The translations under genes and the position numbers were made by a program. Positions 1-6,844 of a stretch of 64,000 nucleotides of DNA are shown in pieces; position 1 is the stretch's first letter, and the number at the start of each line of letters is the position of its first letter. The notes under the pieces were generated by a model that saw only the letters and a program-made list of their open reading frames with translations, searched no databases and was not told the origin of the DNA. The stretch is from JAGQUL01 sp038212015. GTDB taxonomy: Bacteria; Actinomycetota; Thermoleophilia; Gaiellales; SKUG01. The DNA is taken from positions 1 through 64,000 of the forward strand of contig JBBQUY010000005.1 of the NCBI GenBank assembly GCA_038212015.1, read 5' to 3'.

Positions 1-1
1 C

Positions 2-1168
2 AAGAAGCGAGCCCGCTTCGAGAAGGCATGGCGCCGGATCGAGGCCGCGGCCGAGGCGGGCGAGCTCGTCACCGGACGCGTCATCGAGGTCGTCAAGGGC
101 GGACTCATCCTCGACCTGGGCGTGCGCGGCTTCCTGCCGGCGTCGCTCGTCGACATCCGCCGCGTGCAGGACCTGCTGTCCTTCCTCGACACCGACATCG
201 ACTGCAAGGTCATCGAGCTCAACCGCTCCCGCAACAACGTGGTTCTCTCGCGCCGCGCGGTGCTGGAAGAAGAGCGACGAGAGGTGCGCCAGCGCATCCT
301 CGACCACCTCAACGTGGGCGACGTCGTCGAAGGCACCATCTCGAACATCGTCGAATTCGGCGCGTTCGTCGACCTCGACGGCATCGACGGCCTCATCCAC
401 ATCTCCGAGCTTTCCTGGAGCCACGTCAATCACCCGAACGAGGTCATCGAGATCGGCCAGACCGTGCAGGTCAAGGTCCTCGACATCGACCGCGATCGCC
501 AGCGCATCAGCCTGGGTCTCAAGCAGACCCGCGAGGATCCGTGGCAGAAGGTGCTCAACGACCACCAGGTCGGCGACGAACTCGAGGGCGTCGTCACGAA
601 GGCCGTCACGTTCGGCGCATTCGTGGAGCTGTTCCCGGGCGTCGAGGGTCTCGTCCACATCTCCGAGCTGAGCTGGGAGCACGTCGAGAACCCGCGCGAA
701 GTGGTCAACCCCGGCGACAAGGTCAGCGTCAAGCTGATCGAGATCGACGCCGAGCGGCGCCGCATCTCGCTGTCGATCAAGCAGACGACGGAGCGCCCCG
801 AGAACCTCGGGACCGACGACGACTTCGTGCCGATCGACGCGTCCGGCGAGGGCCTGGAGTTCGGCGACGGACCGTCCACGGCGATGGCCGCAGCGCTGCG
901 TGAAGCAGCGACGCGTGCCCGCGGCGAGGACGAGGTCTCGGGTGAAGAGGCAGTCGAAGGTGAGGCCGCACCGGCCGAGGCCGAGGCAGCGACCGAGGAG
1001 CCGGCTGCCGAAGCCGCCGCCGAGGAGCCGGTCGCCGAGGCAACCGAGGCGCCCGTCGCCGAGGAAGCGCCTGCTGAGGAAGCACCTGCTGAGGAAGCAC
1101 CTGCCGAGGAGGAGGCCCCCGCCGAGGAGCCTGCAGCCGAGGACGAGACCAAGGCCGAGGAGTCCTGA
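2..1168 (+). CDS. rpsA: 30S ribosomal protein S1 (5' end outside window)
   Basis: Binds mRNA on the small ribosomal subunit and helps deliver it for initiation. The frame is open from the first bases, so the true start and the first S1 domain lie left of the window. Three OB-fold S1 repeats are visible, beginning near GELVTGRVIEV, GDVVEGTISNI and GDELEGVVTKA; the last two carry the typical FGAFV...GLIHISELSW / GLVHISELSW signature. The last ~100 residues are a low-complexity Glu/Ala/Pro tail with repeated EEAPA units, common in actinobacterial S1. coaE starts 29 bases downstream, as in many actinobacteria. Identity is very secure; only the N-terminus is unknown. Confidence 0.97.
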   Translation, partial: KKRARFEKAWRRIEAAAEAGELVTGRVIEVVKGGLILDLGVRGFLPASLVDIRRVQDLLSFLDTDIDCKVIELNRSRNNVVLSRRAVLEEERREVRQRILDHLNVGDVVEGTISNIVEFGAFVDLDGIDGLIHISELSWSHVNHPNEVIEIGQTVQVKVLDIDRDRQRISLGLKQTREDPWQKVLNDHQVGDELEGVVTKAVTFGAFVELFPGVEGLVHISELSWEHVENPREVVNPGDKVSVKLIEIDAERRRISLSIKQTTERPENLGTDDDFVPIDASGEGLEFGDGPSTAMAAALREAATRARGEDEVSGEEAVEGEAAPAEAEAATEEPAAEAAAEEPVAEATEAPVAEEAPAEEAPAEEAPAEEEAPAEEPAAEDETKAEES

Positions 1169-1197
1169 CGGACGAATCGAGCTGACGGTCGACTGAC

Positions 1198-1815
1198 ATG
1201 CCACGCCCGCTGCTCATCGGAGTCACCGGTGGGATCGGCGCAGGCAAGTCGACCGTGGTGGATGCATTCGTGCACCGTGGAGCCGTGCCGTTCTCGGCCG
1301 ACTCCGCGGTGCACGAACTATATTCGGACCTGGACGTGATCGACCAGGTCCGAGCGCGCTGGGGCGACGGCGTCCTCGCCGAGGACGGCACGGTCGCCCG
1401 GTCGGCGATCGCGTCGATCGTCTTTGCCGACGAGGCCGAGCGGCGCTGGCTCGAAGGGCTGCTGCATCCGCTCGTCGGCCGCGCCTGGCTTCGCTTCGTC
1501 GAATCGCTCAGGTCACGGGACGAGCCACCGGAATTCGCGGTCGCGGAAGTGCCGCTCCTGTTCGAGGCGGGCCTGGAAGACCGCTACGACGCGATCGTGA
1601 CGATCACCGCGCCGCTGCCGCTGCGCATCGAACGCGCCCGTGCGCGCGACGACGGCAAGCGGCACTCGACGGCGCGCGCAGCCGCGCAGATGCCCGAGGC
1701 GGAAAAGGCCGAGCGCGCCGACTTCACCTACGAGAACACGGGGTCGTTCGACGACCTCGACTCGTTCGCCGGTGAGGTGCTCGACGCACTTCGCTCGCGC
1801 GTTTCGCCTGCTTGA
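1198..1815 (+). CDS. coaE: Dephospho-CoA kinase
   Basis: Phosphorylates dephospho-CoA at the ribose 3'-OH, the last step of coenzyme A synthesis, in the cytosol. 205 residues, normal for the family. Walker A motif GGIGAGKST lies at residues ~11-19, followed by the DADxxxH-like segment (SADSAVHEL), the EVPLLFEAGLE core of the CoA-binding region and the lid helix around RIERARARDD. It follows rpsA by 29 bases and is probably cotranscribed. It is convergent with the small membrane protein gene ending at 1822. The ATG at 1198 places the P-loop at the usual position. Confidence 0.96.
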   Translation: MPRPLLIGVTGGIGAGKSTVVDAFVHRGAVPFSADSAVHELYSDLDVIDQVRARWGDGVLAEDGTVARSAIASIVFADEAERRWLEGLLHPLVGRAWLRFVESLRSRDEPPEFAVAEVPLLFEAGLEDRYDAIVTITAPLPLRIERARARDDGKRHSTARAAAQMPEAEKAERADFTYENTGSFDDLDSFAGEVLDALRSRVSPA

Positions 1816-1821
1816 CGATCG

Positions 1822-2235
1822 TCATCGACCGAGCTGCAGGAACTCGTACCCGACGTATGCCGTGACGACCACGATCGCGACCAGCGCCGACACTGCTCGT
1901 CGGATCCGCGTGCGCGTGTGCCGCCGTCGTTCTTCGCGGGTGAGGATCGCATGCCCGTCCGGAAGCGTGGGTCGCCGACGCGCTTCGCGAACGATCGTGG
2001 CGACGTTGCGTTCGAGCATGCCCGTGTACGTGACGAATGCCCCGACCGCGCCGGCCGCCACGAGGAGCGCCAACAATCCGTAGAACGCATACGGGGCAAG
2101 CTCCCCCACCCGGGTGTCGTCGAATGCCACGCCGATCCACCCGAGCGCGAAGAGCGCGCCGAACAGGATCGCGCCCAGCAGGAACAGCTGGCGCCCGGTC
2201 GGTTCGTTCGGGTCACGAGGCCGGCGCCGCGGCAT
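1822..2235 (-). CDS. Small three-helix membrane protein of unknown function
   Basis: A 137-residue protein I do not recognise. It has two strongly hydrophobic segments in the first half (LFLLGAILFGALFALGW and YGLLALLVAAGAVGAFV), a charged middle (REARRRPTLPDG...EERRRHTRTRIRR), and a third hydrophobic helix near the C-terminus (SALVAIVVVTAYVGYEFL). The ATG at 2235 shares one base with the stop codon of the upstream M4 peptidase gene (TGATG), so translation is likely coupled to it. A longer frame reading upstream to 2349 lies inside the peptidase gene and is not needed. No catalytic motif is visible. Confidence 0.72.
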   Translation of the reverse strand: MPRRRPRDPNEPTGRQLFLLGAILFGALFALGWIGVAFDDTRVGELAPYAFYGLLALLVAAGAVGAFVTYTGMLERNVATIVREARRRPTLPDGHAILTREERRRHTRTRIRRAVSALVAIVVVTAYVGYEFLQLGR

Positions 2236-3206
2236 CAGGCCAGACGCGGTGACAGCAGTGCCACTGCGGCGGTTGCCGCCACACCTGCAGGCACCGGCGA
2301 GAACCGTCGTTCCTTTGGCGTGGTGGCGTCGATCCCGACCGCGTCCCATGCATCGATGACGGCCTGGGCCTGCGTGCTGCGTGCGCCGTAGAGCACGCGC
2401 GCCGCGGAGATCGTCGCGTCACGCGCGCCCGCAAATCCGGATTCCGAGCGCAGGTGGTCGGTGAGTGCCGTGTACCAGACGCGACGCAGCTCGCTCGCGC
2501 CGAGCAACTTCCCGATCAGGAACGCCGCGTGCGACGGCACCTCGCTCATCGCGTGGACTTCGTCTTCGCCACCCGGGAAGGTACGCCAGTCCGTCCACGT
2601 GAGCTGTGACAGGTCGCGCAGCGCGTCGCCCTCGACGCCGGGGGTATAGACGTCCTCGCCGATCTGCCAGTTCCCGTCGATTCCACTCGCGAGGATGTCG
2701 GCGAAGCTTTCGTGGAGGGCGCCGGACTGCCCGACGTATGCGAGCGTGACTTCGGAGTCGATCACGCCGTGGAAGAATTCGTGCGCGACGACGTCCAGGC
2801 CACCGCCGAGCGGAGCGAACAGCTGCCCGTCGCCGTCTCCGAGCCAGATGCGCTGCTCGTCGTTGAACCAGTACGCGTTGTTGGACGCGGGATCGTTGGT
2901 CAGCGGATCAGGTGCATGCACGCGCAGCTTGAGCGTCGAGCCCTTACCGTCGAAGCTCGAGCGCCCGAACTCGCGCTCGGCGTACTCGAGCACCTTGCGT
3001 CCGTGCCGGTACGCGACCTGCACGTCCCCGTCGGCGCTCTCGGGGGCGCCGCTTCGCTGGGCGACGACATCCAGGCCGTTGTCAGCGCCTGGAACCCACA
3101 CTTCGATCGGGATCTCGCGAGCACTCCTGGGGACGGCGGGCGTAGGTGCTGCCACGCGCGCACTCAACGCAGTACGCGCATCCAGCTGAATCTGGCCGAT
3201 CTTCAC
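2235..3206 (-). CDS. M4 (thermolysin/protealysin) family metallopeptidase
   Basis: Zinc endopeptidase of the thermolysin clan. The zinc motif HEFFH with its third ligand in ALHESFADI ~24 residues downstream is complete, and the catalytic-His segment reads DEVHAMSEVPSHAAF, matching the DxHxNSGIPNxA box of M4 enzymes. I chose the GTG at 3206 because an ideal ribosome site, GGAGGGGA, sits just before it; the frame extends upstream to 3365 but that part overlaps the uvrB promoter. With this start the protein has 323 residues, no signal peptide and only a ~60-residue Ala/Pro-rich leader. That resembles protealysin-like short-propeptide enzymes, which are cytoplasmic or leave by unusual routes. Divergent from uvrB. 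Confidence 0.9.
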   Translation of the reverse strand: MKIGQIQLDARTALSARVAAPTPAVPRSAREIPIEVWVPGADNGLDVVAQRSGAPESADGDVQVAYRHGRKVLEYAEREFGRSSFDGKGSTLKLRVHAPDPLTNDPASNNAYWFNDEQRIWLGDGDGQLFAPLGGGLDVVAHEFFHGVIDSEVTLAYVGQSGALHESFADILASGIDGNWQIGEDVYTPGVEGDALRDLSQLTWTDWRTFPGGEDEVHAMSEVPSHAAFLIGKLLGASELRRVWYTALTDHLRSESGFAGARDATISAARVLYGARSTQAQAVIDAWDAVGIDATTPKERRFSPVPAGVAATAAVALLSPRLA

Positions 3207-3292
3207 GGGCTCCCCTCCCCACCGATCAGACGGGGTGCTCGGCCTGCGCCTCGCGTCGTCGATCCCCCCTCGGAACCGACGAGAATCCGTCT

Positions 3293-3306
3293 GGAAACGG
3301 TGTTCG
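3293..3306 (+). promoter_or_regulatory. Imperfect SOS (LexA) box upstream of uvrB
   Basis: GGAAACGGTGTTCG differs from the Gram-positive LexA core GAACN4GTTC at one core base (GAAA...GTTC). It lies 62 bp before the uvrB start, between the divergent M4 peptidase gene and uvrB. uvrB is SOS-controlled in many Gram-positive bacteria. Binding is inferred from resemblance, supported by the perfect box at uvrA. Confidence 0.5.
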
Positions 3307-3367
3307 AGGCGAGCCTGCCCCTTCCTGCCGAACCGAAACCGTTTGGCCCCCGTGGCAGAATGCATGC

Positions 3368-5467
3368 ATGCCCGAGTTCAAGGTCTACAGCCACTTCGAG
3401 CCCAAGGGCGACCAGCCACAGGCGATCAGCGAGCTCGTCACCGGCGTGCAGCGTGGGGATCGCTGGCAGACGCTGCTCGGCGCGACCGGCACCGGCAAGA
3501 CGTTCACCATGGCCAAGCTCGTGGAGGCGGTCCAGAAACCGACGCTGGTGCTGGCGCACAACAAGACGCTCGCGGCGCAGCTGTGCAACGAGTTCCGGGA
3601 GTTCTTCCCGGACAACGCGGTCGAATACTTCGTGTCGTACTACGACTACTACCAGCCCGAGGCGTACGTGCCGTCGAGCGACCTGTACATCGAGAAGGAC
3701 TCGTCGGTCAACGACGACATCGACCGCCTGCGCCACGCAGCCACCAGTGCGCTGCTCGCTCGTCGCGACACCCTCGTCGTCGCGTCGGTCAGCTGCATCT
3801 TCGGGCTTGGATCACCCGAGACCTACCGCCGCAATTCGCTCATCCTCACCCAAGGGGAGGAGATGGACCGCGACGCGGTGCTGCGCCAGCTGATCGCGAT
3901 CCAGTACCAGCGCAACGATGCGGTGCTCGCGCGTGGCAACTTCCGTGTCCGCGGTGACTCGATCGAGATCCAGCCGGCCTCGGAGGAGAACGCCTACCGG
4001 ATCCAGTTCTTCGGCGACGAGGTCGAGAAGATCGTCCGCTTCGACCCGCTCCTGGGCGAGGTCACTGCCGAACTCGGCCACCTCGCCGTCTACCCGGCCT
4101 CGCACTACGTCGCCGAGGACGACAAGCTCGAAGCCATCATCAACGGCATCCGCAACGAGATGGAACATCGCGTCGCCGAACTCGACGAGCAGAACAAGCT
4201 GCTCGAGAGCCATCGCCTGCGCCAGCGCACCGAGTACGACCTGGAGATGCTCCAGCACGTCGGTTTCTGCAACGGCATCGAGAACTACTCGCGCTGGTTC
4301 GACGGACGCATGCCGGGCGAGACGCCCAACACCCTGATCTCGTTCTTCCCGGACGACTTCCTCATGCTCATCGACGAGAGCCACATGACCGTGCCGCAGG
4401 TCGGCGCGATGTTCAACGGCGACCGCTCGCGCAAGGAGACGCTCGTCGACTTCGGGTTCCGCCTGCCGAGCGCGATGGACAATCGTCCCCTGCGCTTCGA
4501 CGAGTTCCTCGACACCATCGGCCAGACGGTGTTCGTCTCCGCGACGCCGGGCCCGTTCGAGCTCGAGCACTCGGCCCACATCGCCGAGCAGGTGATTCGC
4601 CCCACCGGACTCATCGATCCGCCGGTCGAGGTGCGCCCGACCGCGCACCAGATGGACGACCTCATGAACGAGGCGCGTCGCGTGGTGGACGAAGGTGGTC
4701 GCGTGCTCGTGACGACGCTCACCAAGAAGATGAGCGAGGACCTGACCGACTACCTGCTCGAGAGCGGCTTCAAGGTGCGCTACCTGCACTCGGAGATCGA
4801 CACGCTCGAACGCATCCAGGTGATCCGCGGGCTGCGCATGGGGGACTTCGACATCCTCGTCGGCGTCAACCTCCTGCGCGAGGGGCTCGACCTGCCCGAA
4901 GTGAAGCTCGTCGGGATCCTCGACGCCGACAAGGAAGGGTTTCTGCGCGGGCGAACGGCGCTCATCCAGACGATCGGTCGCGCGGCGCGCAACAGCGAGG
5001 GCAAGGTCGTCATGTACGCCGACCGCGAGACCAGGTCGATGCGCGAGGCGATCGAGGAGACCGACCGTCGTCGCGAGAAGCAGGTCGCCCACAACACGCT
5101 CCATGGCATCACGCCGACATCGATCAACAAAGGCGTCTCCGACATCGCCGAGTTCCTGTCGCTCGACAGCGCGAGCGTGCAGATGGGCGTCGACACCGGC
5201 GGCAAGGGTGTGCTCATGGGCACGAGCGCCGGGTCGGTGAAGCGTGGCGACCGATCGAACGTGCCCGAGGGCCCGGGCGGGGGCGGCACCGGCGGACGAG
5301 TGCGCAAGGCGGGCAACACCGCGATCGTCGCGCTGAGCGACGAGGAACGCCACACCAAGCTCGTCGACCTCGAAGAGAAGATGATGACCGCAGCGGAGGA
5401 ACTGCGTTTCGAGGACGCCGCTCGGATGCGCGACGAGATCCGCAAGCTGACGGCCGCGGGCGCCTGA
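3368..5467 (+). CDS. uvrB: UvrABC excinuclease subunit B
   Basis: Damage-verifying helicase-like subunit of nucleotide excision repair; receives DNA from UvrA and recruits UvrC. 699 residues. It shows Walker A GATGTGKTFT, the beta-hairpin region YFVSYYDYYQPEAYVP that clamps DNA, DESHMTVPQ, helicase motif VLVTTLTKKMSEDLTDYL, and the C-terminal UVR motif (LEEKMMTAAEELRFEDAARMRDEI) that contacts UvrC. The start MPEFKVYSHF is typical; a CAGAAT box six bases before the ATG suggests a leaderless transcript. A Gly-rich linker (GPGGGGTGG) precedes the UVR motif. Upstream lies a probable SOS box. Confidence 0.98.
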   Translation: MPEFKVYSHFEPKGDQPQAISELVTGVQRGDRWQTLLGATGTGKTFTMAKLVEAVQKPTLVLAHNKTLAAQLCNEFREFFPDNAVEYFVSYYDYYQPEAYVPSSDLYIEKDSSVNDDIDRLRHAATSALLARRDTLVVASVSCIFGLGSPETYRRNSLILTQGEEMDRDAVLRQLIAIQYQRNDAVLARGNFRVRGDSIEIQPASEENAYRIQFFGDEVEKIVRFDPLLGEVTAELGHLAVYPASHYVAEDDKLEAIINGIRNEMEHRVAELDEQNKLLESHRLRQRTEYDLEMLQHVGFCNGIENYSRWFDGRMPGETPNTLISFFPDDFLMLIDESHMTVPQVGAMFNGDRSRKETLVDFGFRLPSAMDNRPLRFDEFLDTIGQTVFVSATPGPFELEHSAHIAEQVIRPTGLIDPPVEVRPTAHQMDDLMNEARRVVDEGGRVLVTTLTKKMSEDLTDYLLESGFKVRYLHSEIDTLERIQVIRGLRMGDFDILVGVNLLREGLDLPEVKLVGILDADKEGFLRGRTALIQTIGRAARNSEGKVVMYADRETRSMREAIEETDRRREKQVAHNTLHGITPTSINKGVSDIAEFLSLDSASVQMGVDTGGKGVLMGTSAGSVKRGDRSNVPEGPGGGGTGGRVRKAGNTAIVALSDEERHTKLVDLEEKMMTAAEELRFEDAARMRDEIRKLTAAGA

Positions 5468-5514
5468 CGAGCTTGTAGGCAGGAGTAGCAGGGGCGCACG
5501 TCGAACGTGCGTAC

Positions 5515-5694
5515 ATGAGCTCCGTGAAAGCACCACCCGTACTCGTACTCGCGATCGTCGCGCTGTTCCTGTACTGGGTCGTGCAGGATCCGGTCGGGGC
5601 CGCTGCGATGATCCGCGAGGTGTTCGACTGGACGCTCGGCTTCCTGCAGCTCGTCGCGGAACGCGTCGTCCAGTTCCTGAGCGCGCTCACCTGA
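5515..5694 (+). CDS. Small single-pass membrane protein (59 aa)
   Basis: A 59-residue frame between uvrB and the PH-domain gene, starting ATG at 5515. It has one clear hydrophobic helix (VLVLAIVALFLYWVVQ) and an amphipathic C-terminal half (FDWTLGFLQLVAERVVQFLSAL). It ends 2-14 bases before the next gene, so the two are probably one unit. The codon pattern (G/C in third positions) supports coding. A GCACGT/ACGTGC hairpin lies just upstream, near 5493-5511. No function can be assigned. Confidence 0.6.
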   Translation: MSSVKAPPVLVLAIVALFLYWVVQDPVGAAAMIREVFDWTLGFLQLVAERVVQFLSALT

Positions 5695-5708
5695 GGGTGG
5701 GACGCTCG

Positions 5709-6425
5709 ATGCCTCGGCCTCCGCGCATCGTCAGGACCCGGCGAAGCGGCCTGCGTCGCTACCTCGGCGACGACGAGTGCGTGATGCTCGTGACGCGCCA
5801 GCACCCGTTCGTGCTCGTGCGCGCCGCGATCGACATGTTCGGCCTGCTGCTGCCGCTGGCAGTCGCCGCATGGGGCATCGCCGGAGTCGAGCTGCTGCGC
5901 GGCGCGCTGGGCACGTGGCTGCTGCGCATCGTGTTCGTCGTCATGCTCGTGTTGCTCGCCCGGTTTGCATGGCGGGTGCTCGCGTGGGAGTTCGAGCGCG
6001 TAGTGGTGACCGAGGAGAAGGTCATCCACGTGGCCGGCGTGCTCGACAAGCGGATCGCGTCCACGCCGCTCGCCAAGGTGTCGGAATTCACGGTTCGCCA
6101 GCCGCTCGTCGGACGGATCTTCGATTTCGGTTCGCTCGTCGTGGACGTTCCGGGCGGGCGCGACCAGGCACTGCACGGGCTCGCCTACCTGCCTGATCCT
6201 GCGGGGCTGTACCGGCTCGTCAGCGACCAGGCGCGGCGTGGGCGCGTGCATGAAGGCGGCGGTCGGCTCGAGGATGACCCGCCGTCCGTTCAGACACCCA
6301 CGGTCGAGGACATCGAGCGAATCGAGCGCGTTGGCATGCCCGATCCGTGGGCCCCGACGCTCGACGGCGATCTGGGCGACCACACGATCCGCATCCCGCG
6401 CGTGCAGCCTCGCACGGACGACTGA
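5709..6425 (+). CDS. PH-domain (bPH2/DUF304-type) membrane protein
   Basis: Membrane protein with two hydrophobic helices near residues 30-80 (IDMFGLLLPLAVAAWGIAG and LLRIVFVVMLVLLARFAW). A bacterial PH-like beta domain follows: WEFERVVVTEEKVIHVAGVLDKRIASTPLAKVSEF, with the family's typical regular strand pattern, then FDFGSLVVDVPG. The function of such proteins is unknown; they are membrane-associated and often accessory to secretion or envelope homeostasis. Start either GTG 5697 or ATG 5709; I prefer 5709, which has a purine-rich GAGGGTGGGA before it. Its 3' end faces the terminator of the minus-strand RNA at 6480-6723. Confidence 0.82.
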   Translation: MPRPPRIVRTRRSGLRRYLGDDECVMLVTRQHPFVLVRAAIDMFGLLLPLAVAAWGIAGVELLRGALGTWLLRIVFVVMLVLLARFAWRVLAWEFERVVVTEEKVIHVAGVLDKRIASTPLAKVSEFTVRQPLVGRIFDFGSLVVDVPGGRDQALHGLAYLPDPAGLYRLVSDQARRGRVHEGGGRLEDDPPSVQTPTVEDIERIERVGMPDPWAPTLDGDLGDHTIRIPRVQPRTDD

Positions 6426-6487
6426 TCCAGGGCTTCGTACGACAGGGTCGAGTACCGAACGTCACGTACGAACCGTGCGGAAGAAGT

Positions 6488-6525
6488 CGAAGGCCCACTT
6501 CCGGGACGGTGGAAGTGGGCCTTCG
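6488..6525 (-). terminator. Intrinsic terminator of sRNA copy 1 (possibly bidirectional)
   Basis: Perfect 15-bp stem with an 8-nt loop. On the minus strand it is followed by ACTTCTTCC, a weak U-rich tract. It also lies 60 bp after the plus-strand PH-domain gene and could stop transcription from both sides. Confidence 0.75.
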
Positions 6526-6585
6526 TAATGGTTGCAGCGACCGTGCTGACGGTTGGGACGGTCGGTGGTAGTCGCCGCGTGGCGA

Positions 6586-6597
6586 GGACATATGTCC
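6586..6597. repeat. 12-bp palindrome GGACATATGTCC inside sRNA copy 1
   Basis: Perfect palindrome sharing the ACATATGT core of the uvrA SOS box but with GG/CC flanks in place of GA/TC. It could be a self-complementary RNA segment or a relic operator. Confidence 0.4.
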
Positions 6598-6720
6598 GGT
6601 GTTGTTTCGGCGGGTGCGATCGGGACGATGATCGCGGGACGAGCCGATGAAACCGTGGCGGGAAGCTCCTCGCTGCTTCCCTGTGCCTTCACTATGCGGC
6701 AGCCCCCGGATCCGCGAATC

Positions 6721-6752
6721 CGTACTCCCTACCTATTTTTCGCGGGAGTACG
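6721..6752. promoter_or_regulatory. 9-bp inverted repeat straddling the sRNA promoter box
   Basis: CGTACTCCC and GGGAGTACG form perfect 9-bp arms separated by 14 bases. The spacer contains the minus-strand TAGGTA box proposed as the -10 element of the sRNA at 6480-6723. An operator for a dimeric regulator would look like this; the stem has no terminator-type U tract after it. Confidence 0.45.
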
Positions 6753-6797
6753 TCGGGGCCTCCGAACCCACGTTGTGATGCCGGATCCGCGCTACGG

Positions 6798-6813
6798 GCG
6801 AACATATGTTCGC
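6798..6813 (+). promoter_or_regulatory. SOS (LexA) box of uvrA
   Basis: GCGAACATATGTTCGC is a perfect 16-bp palindrome and an exact match to the Gram-positive/actinobacterial LexA consensus CGAACRNRYGTTCG. It overlaps the predicted -35 region (TTCGCG, 6809-6814) of the uvrA promoter, so LexA bound here would block polymerase. Confidence 0.93.
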
Positions 6814-6832
6814 GTCGGCTTGGTCGGGCGGC

Positions 6833-6838
6833 TATCAT
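6833..6838 (+). promoter_or_regulatory. Leaderless promoter -10 box of uvrA
   Basis: TATCAT ends six bases before the ATG at 6845, so transcription is predicted to start at or next to the start codon. This rules out the in-frame ATG at 6806, which lies inside the SOS palindrome upstream of the promoter. Confidence 0.65.
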
Positions 6839-6844
6839 GCCGGC

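Larger units (their letters stand above)
6480..6723 (-). ncRNA. Candidate structured sRNA, copy 1 (GUCCC-loop RNA)
   Basis: No credible gene occupies 6426-6844. On the minus strand this interval has a likely promoter box (ATAGGTA, 6736-6730) and a 51-nt block at 6707-6657 that matches 45 of 51 positions of a block at 19149-19199. That block folds into the hairpin GGGAAGC-AGCGAGGA-GCTTCCC (6681-6660). Further hairpins follow, with loops AUCGUCCC (6 bp GCGAUC stem) and CCGUCCC contexts. It ends in a 15-bp terminator stem with loop ACCGUCCC at 6525-6488, followed by ACUUCUUCC. Length is about 244 nt. The 5' and 3' ends are inferred; no known RNA family is recognised. Confidence 0.7.

Noticed and set aside
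3207..3365. Upstream extension of the M4 peptidase to an ATG at 3365
   Set aside because: It would run through the uvrB promoter and SOS box; GTG 3206 has an ideal ribosome site.
5493..5511. GCACGT/ACGTGC hairpin after uvrB as a terminator
   Set aside because: Short stem with a 3-nt loop and no U tract; probably chance or a weak pause.
6480..6723. Identification of the sRNA pair as RNase P RNA, tmRNA, 6S RNA or 6C RNA
   Set aside because: The conserved cores of those RNAs are not present, and two copies of a housekeeping RNA 12 kb apart would be unusual. The C-rich loops recall 6C RNA but lack its six-cytosine loops.
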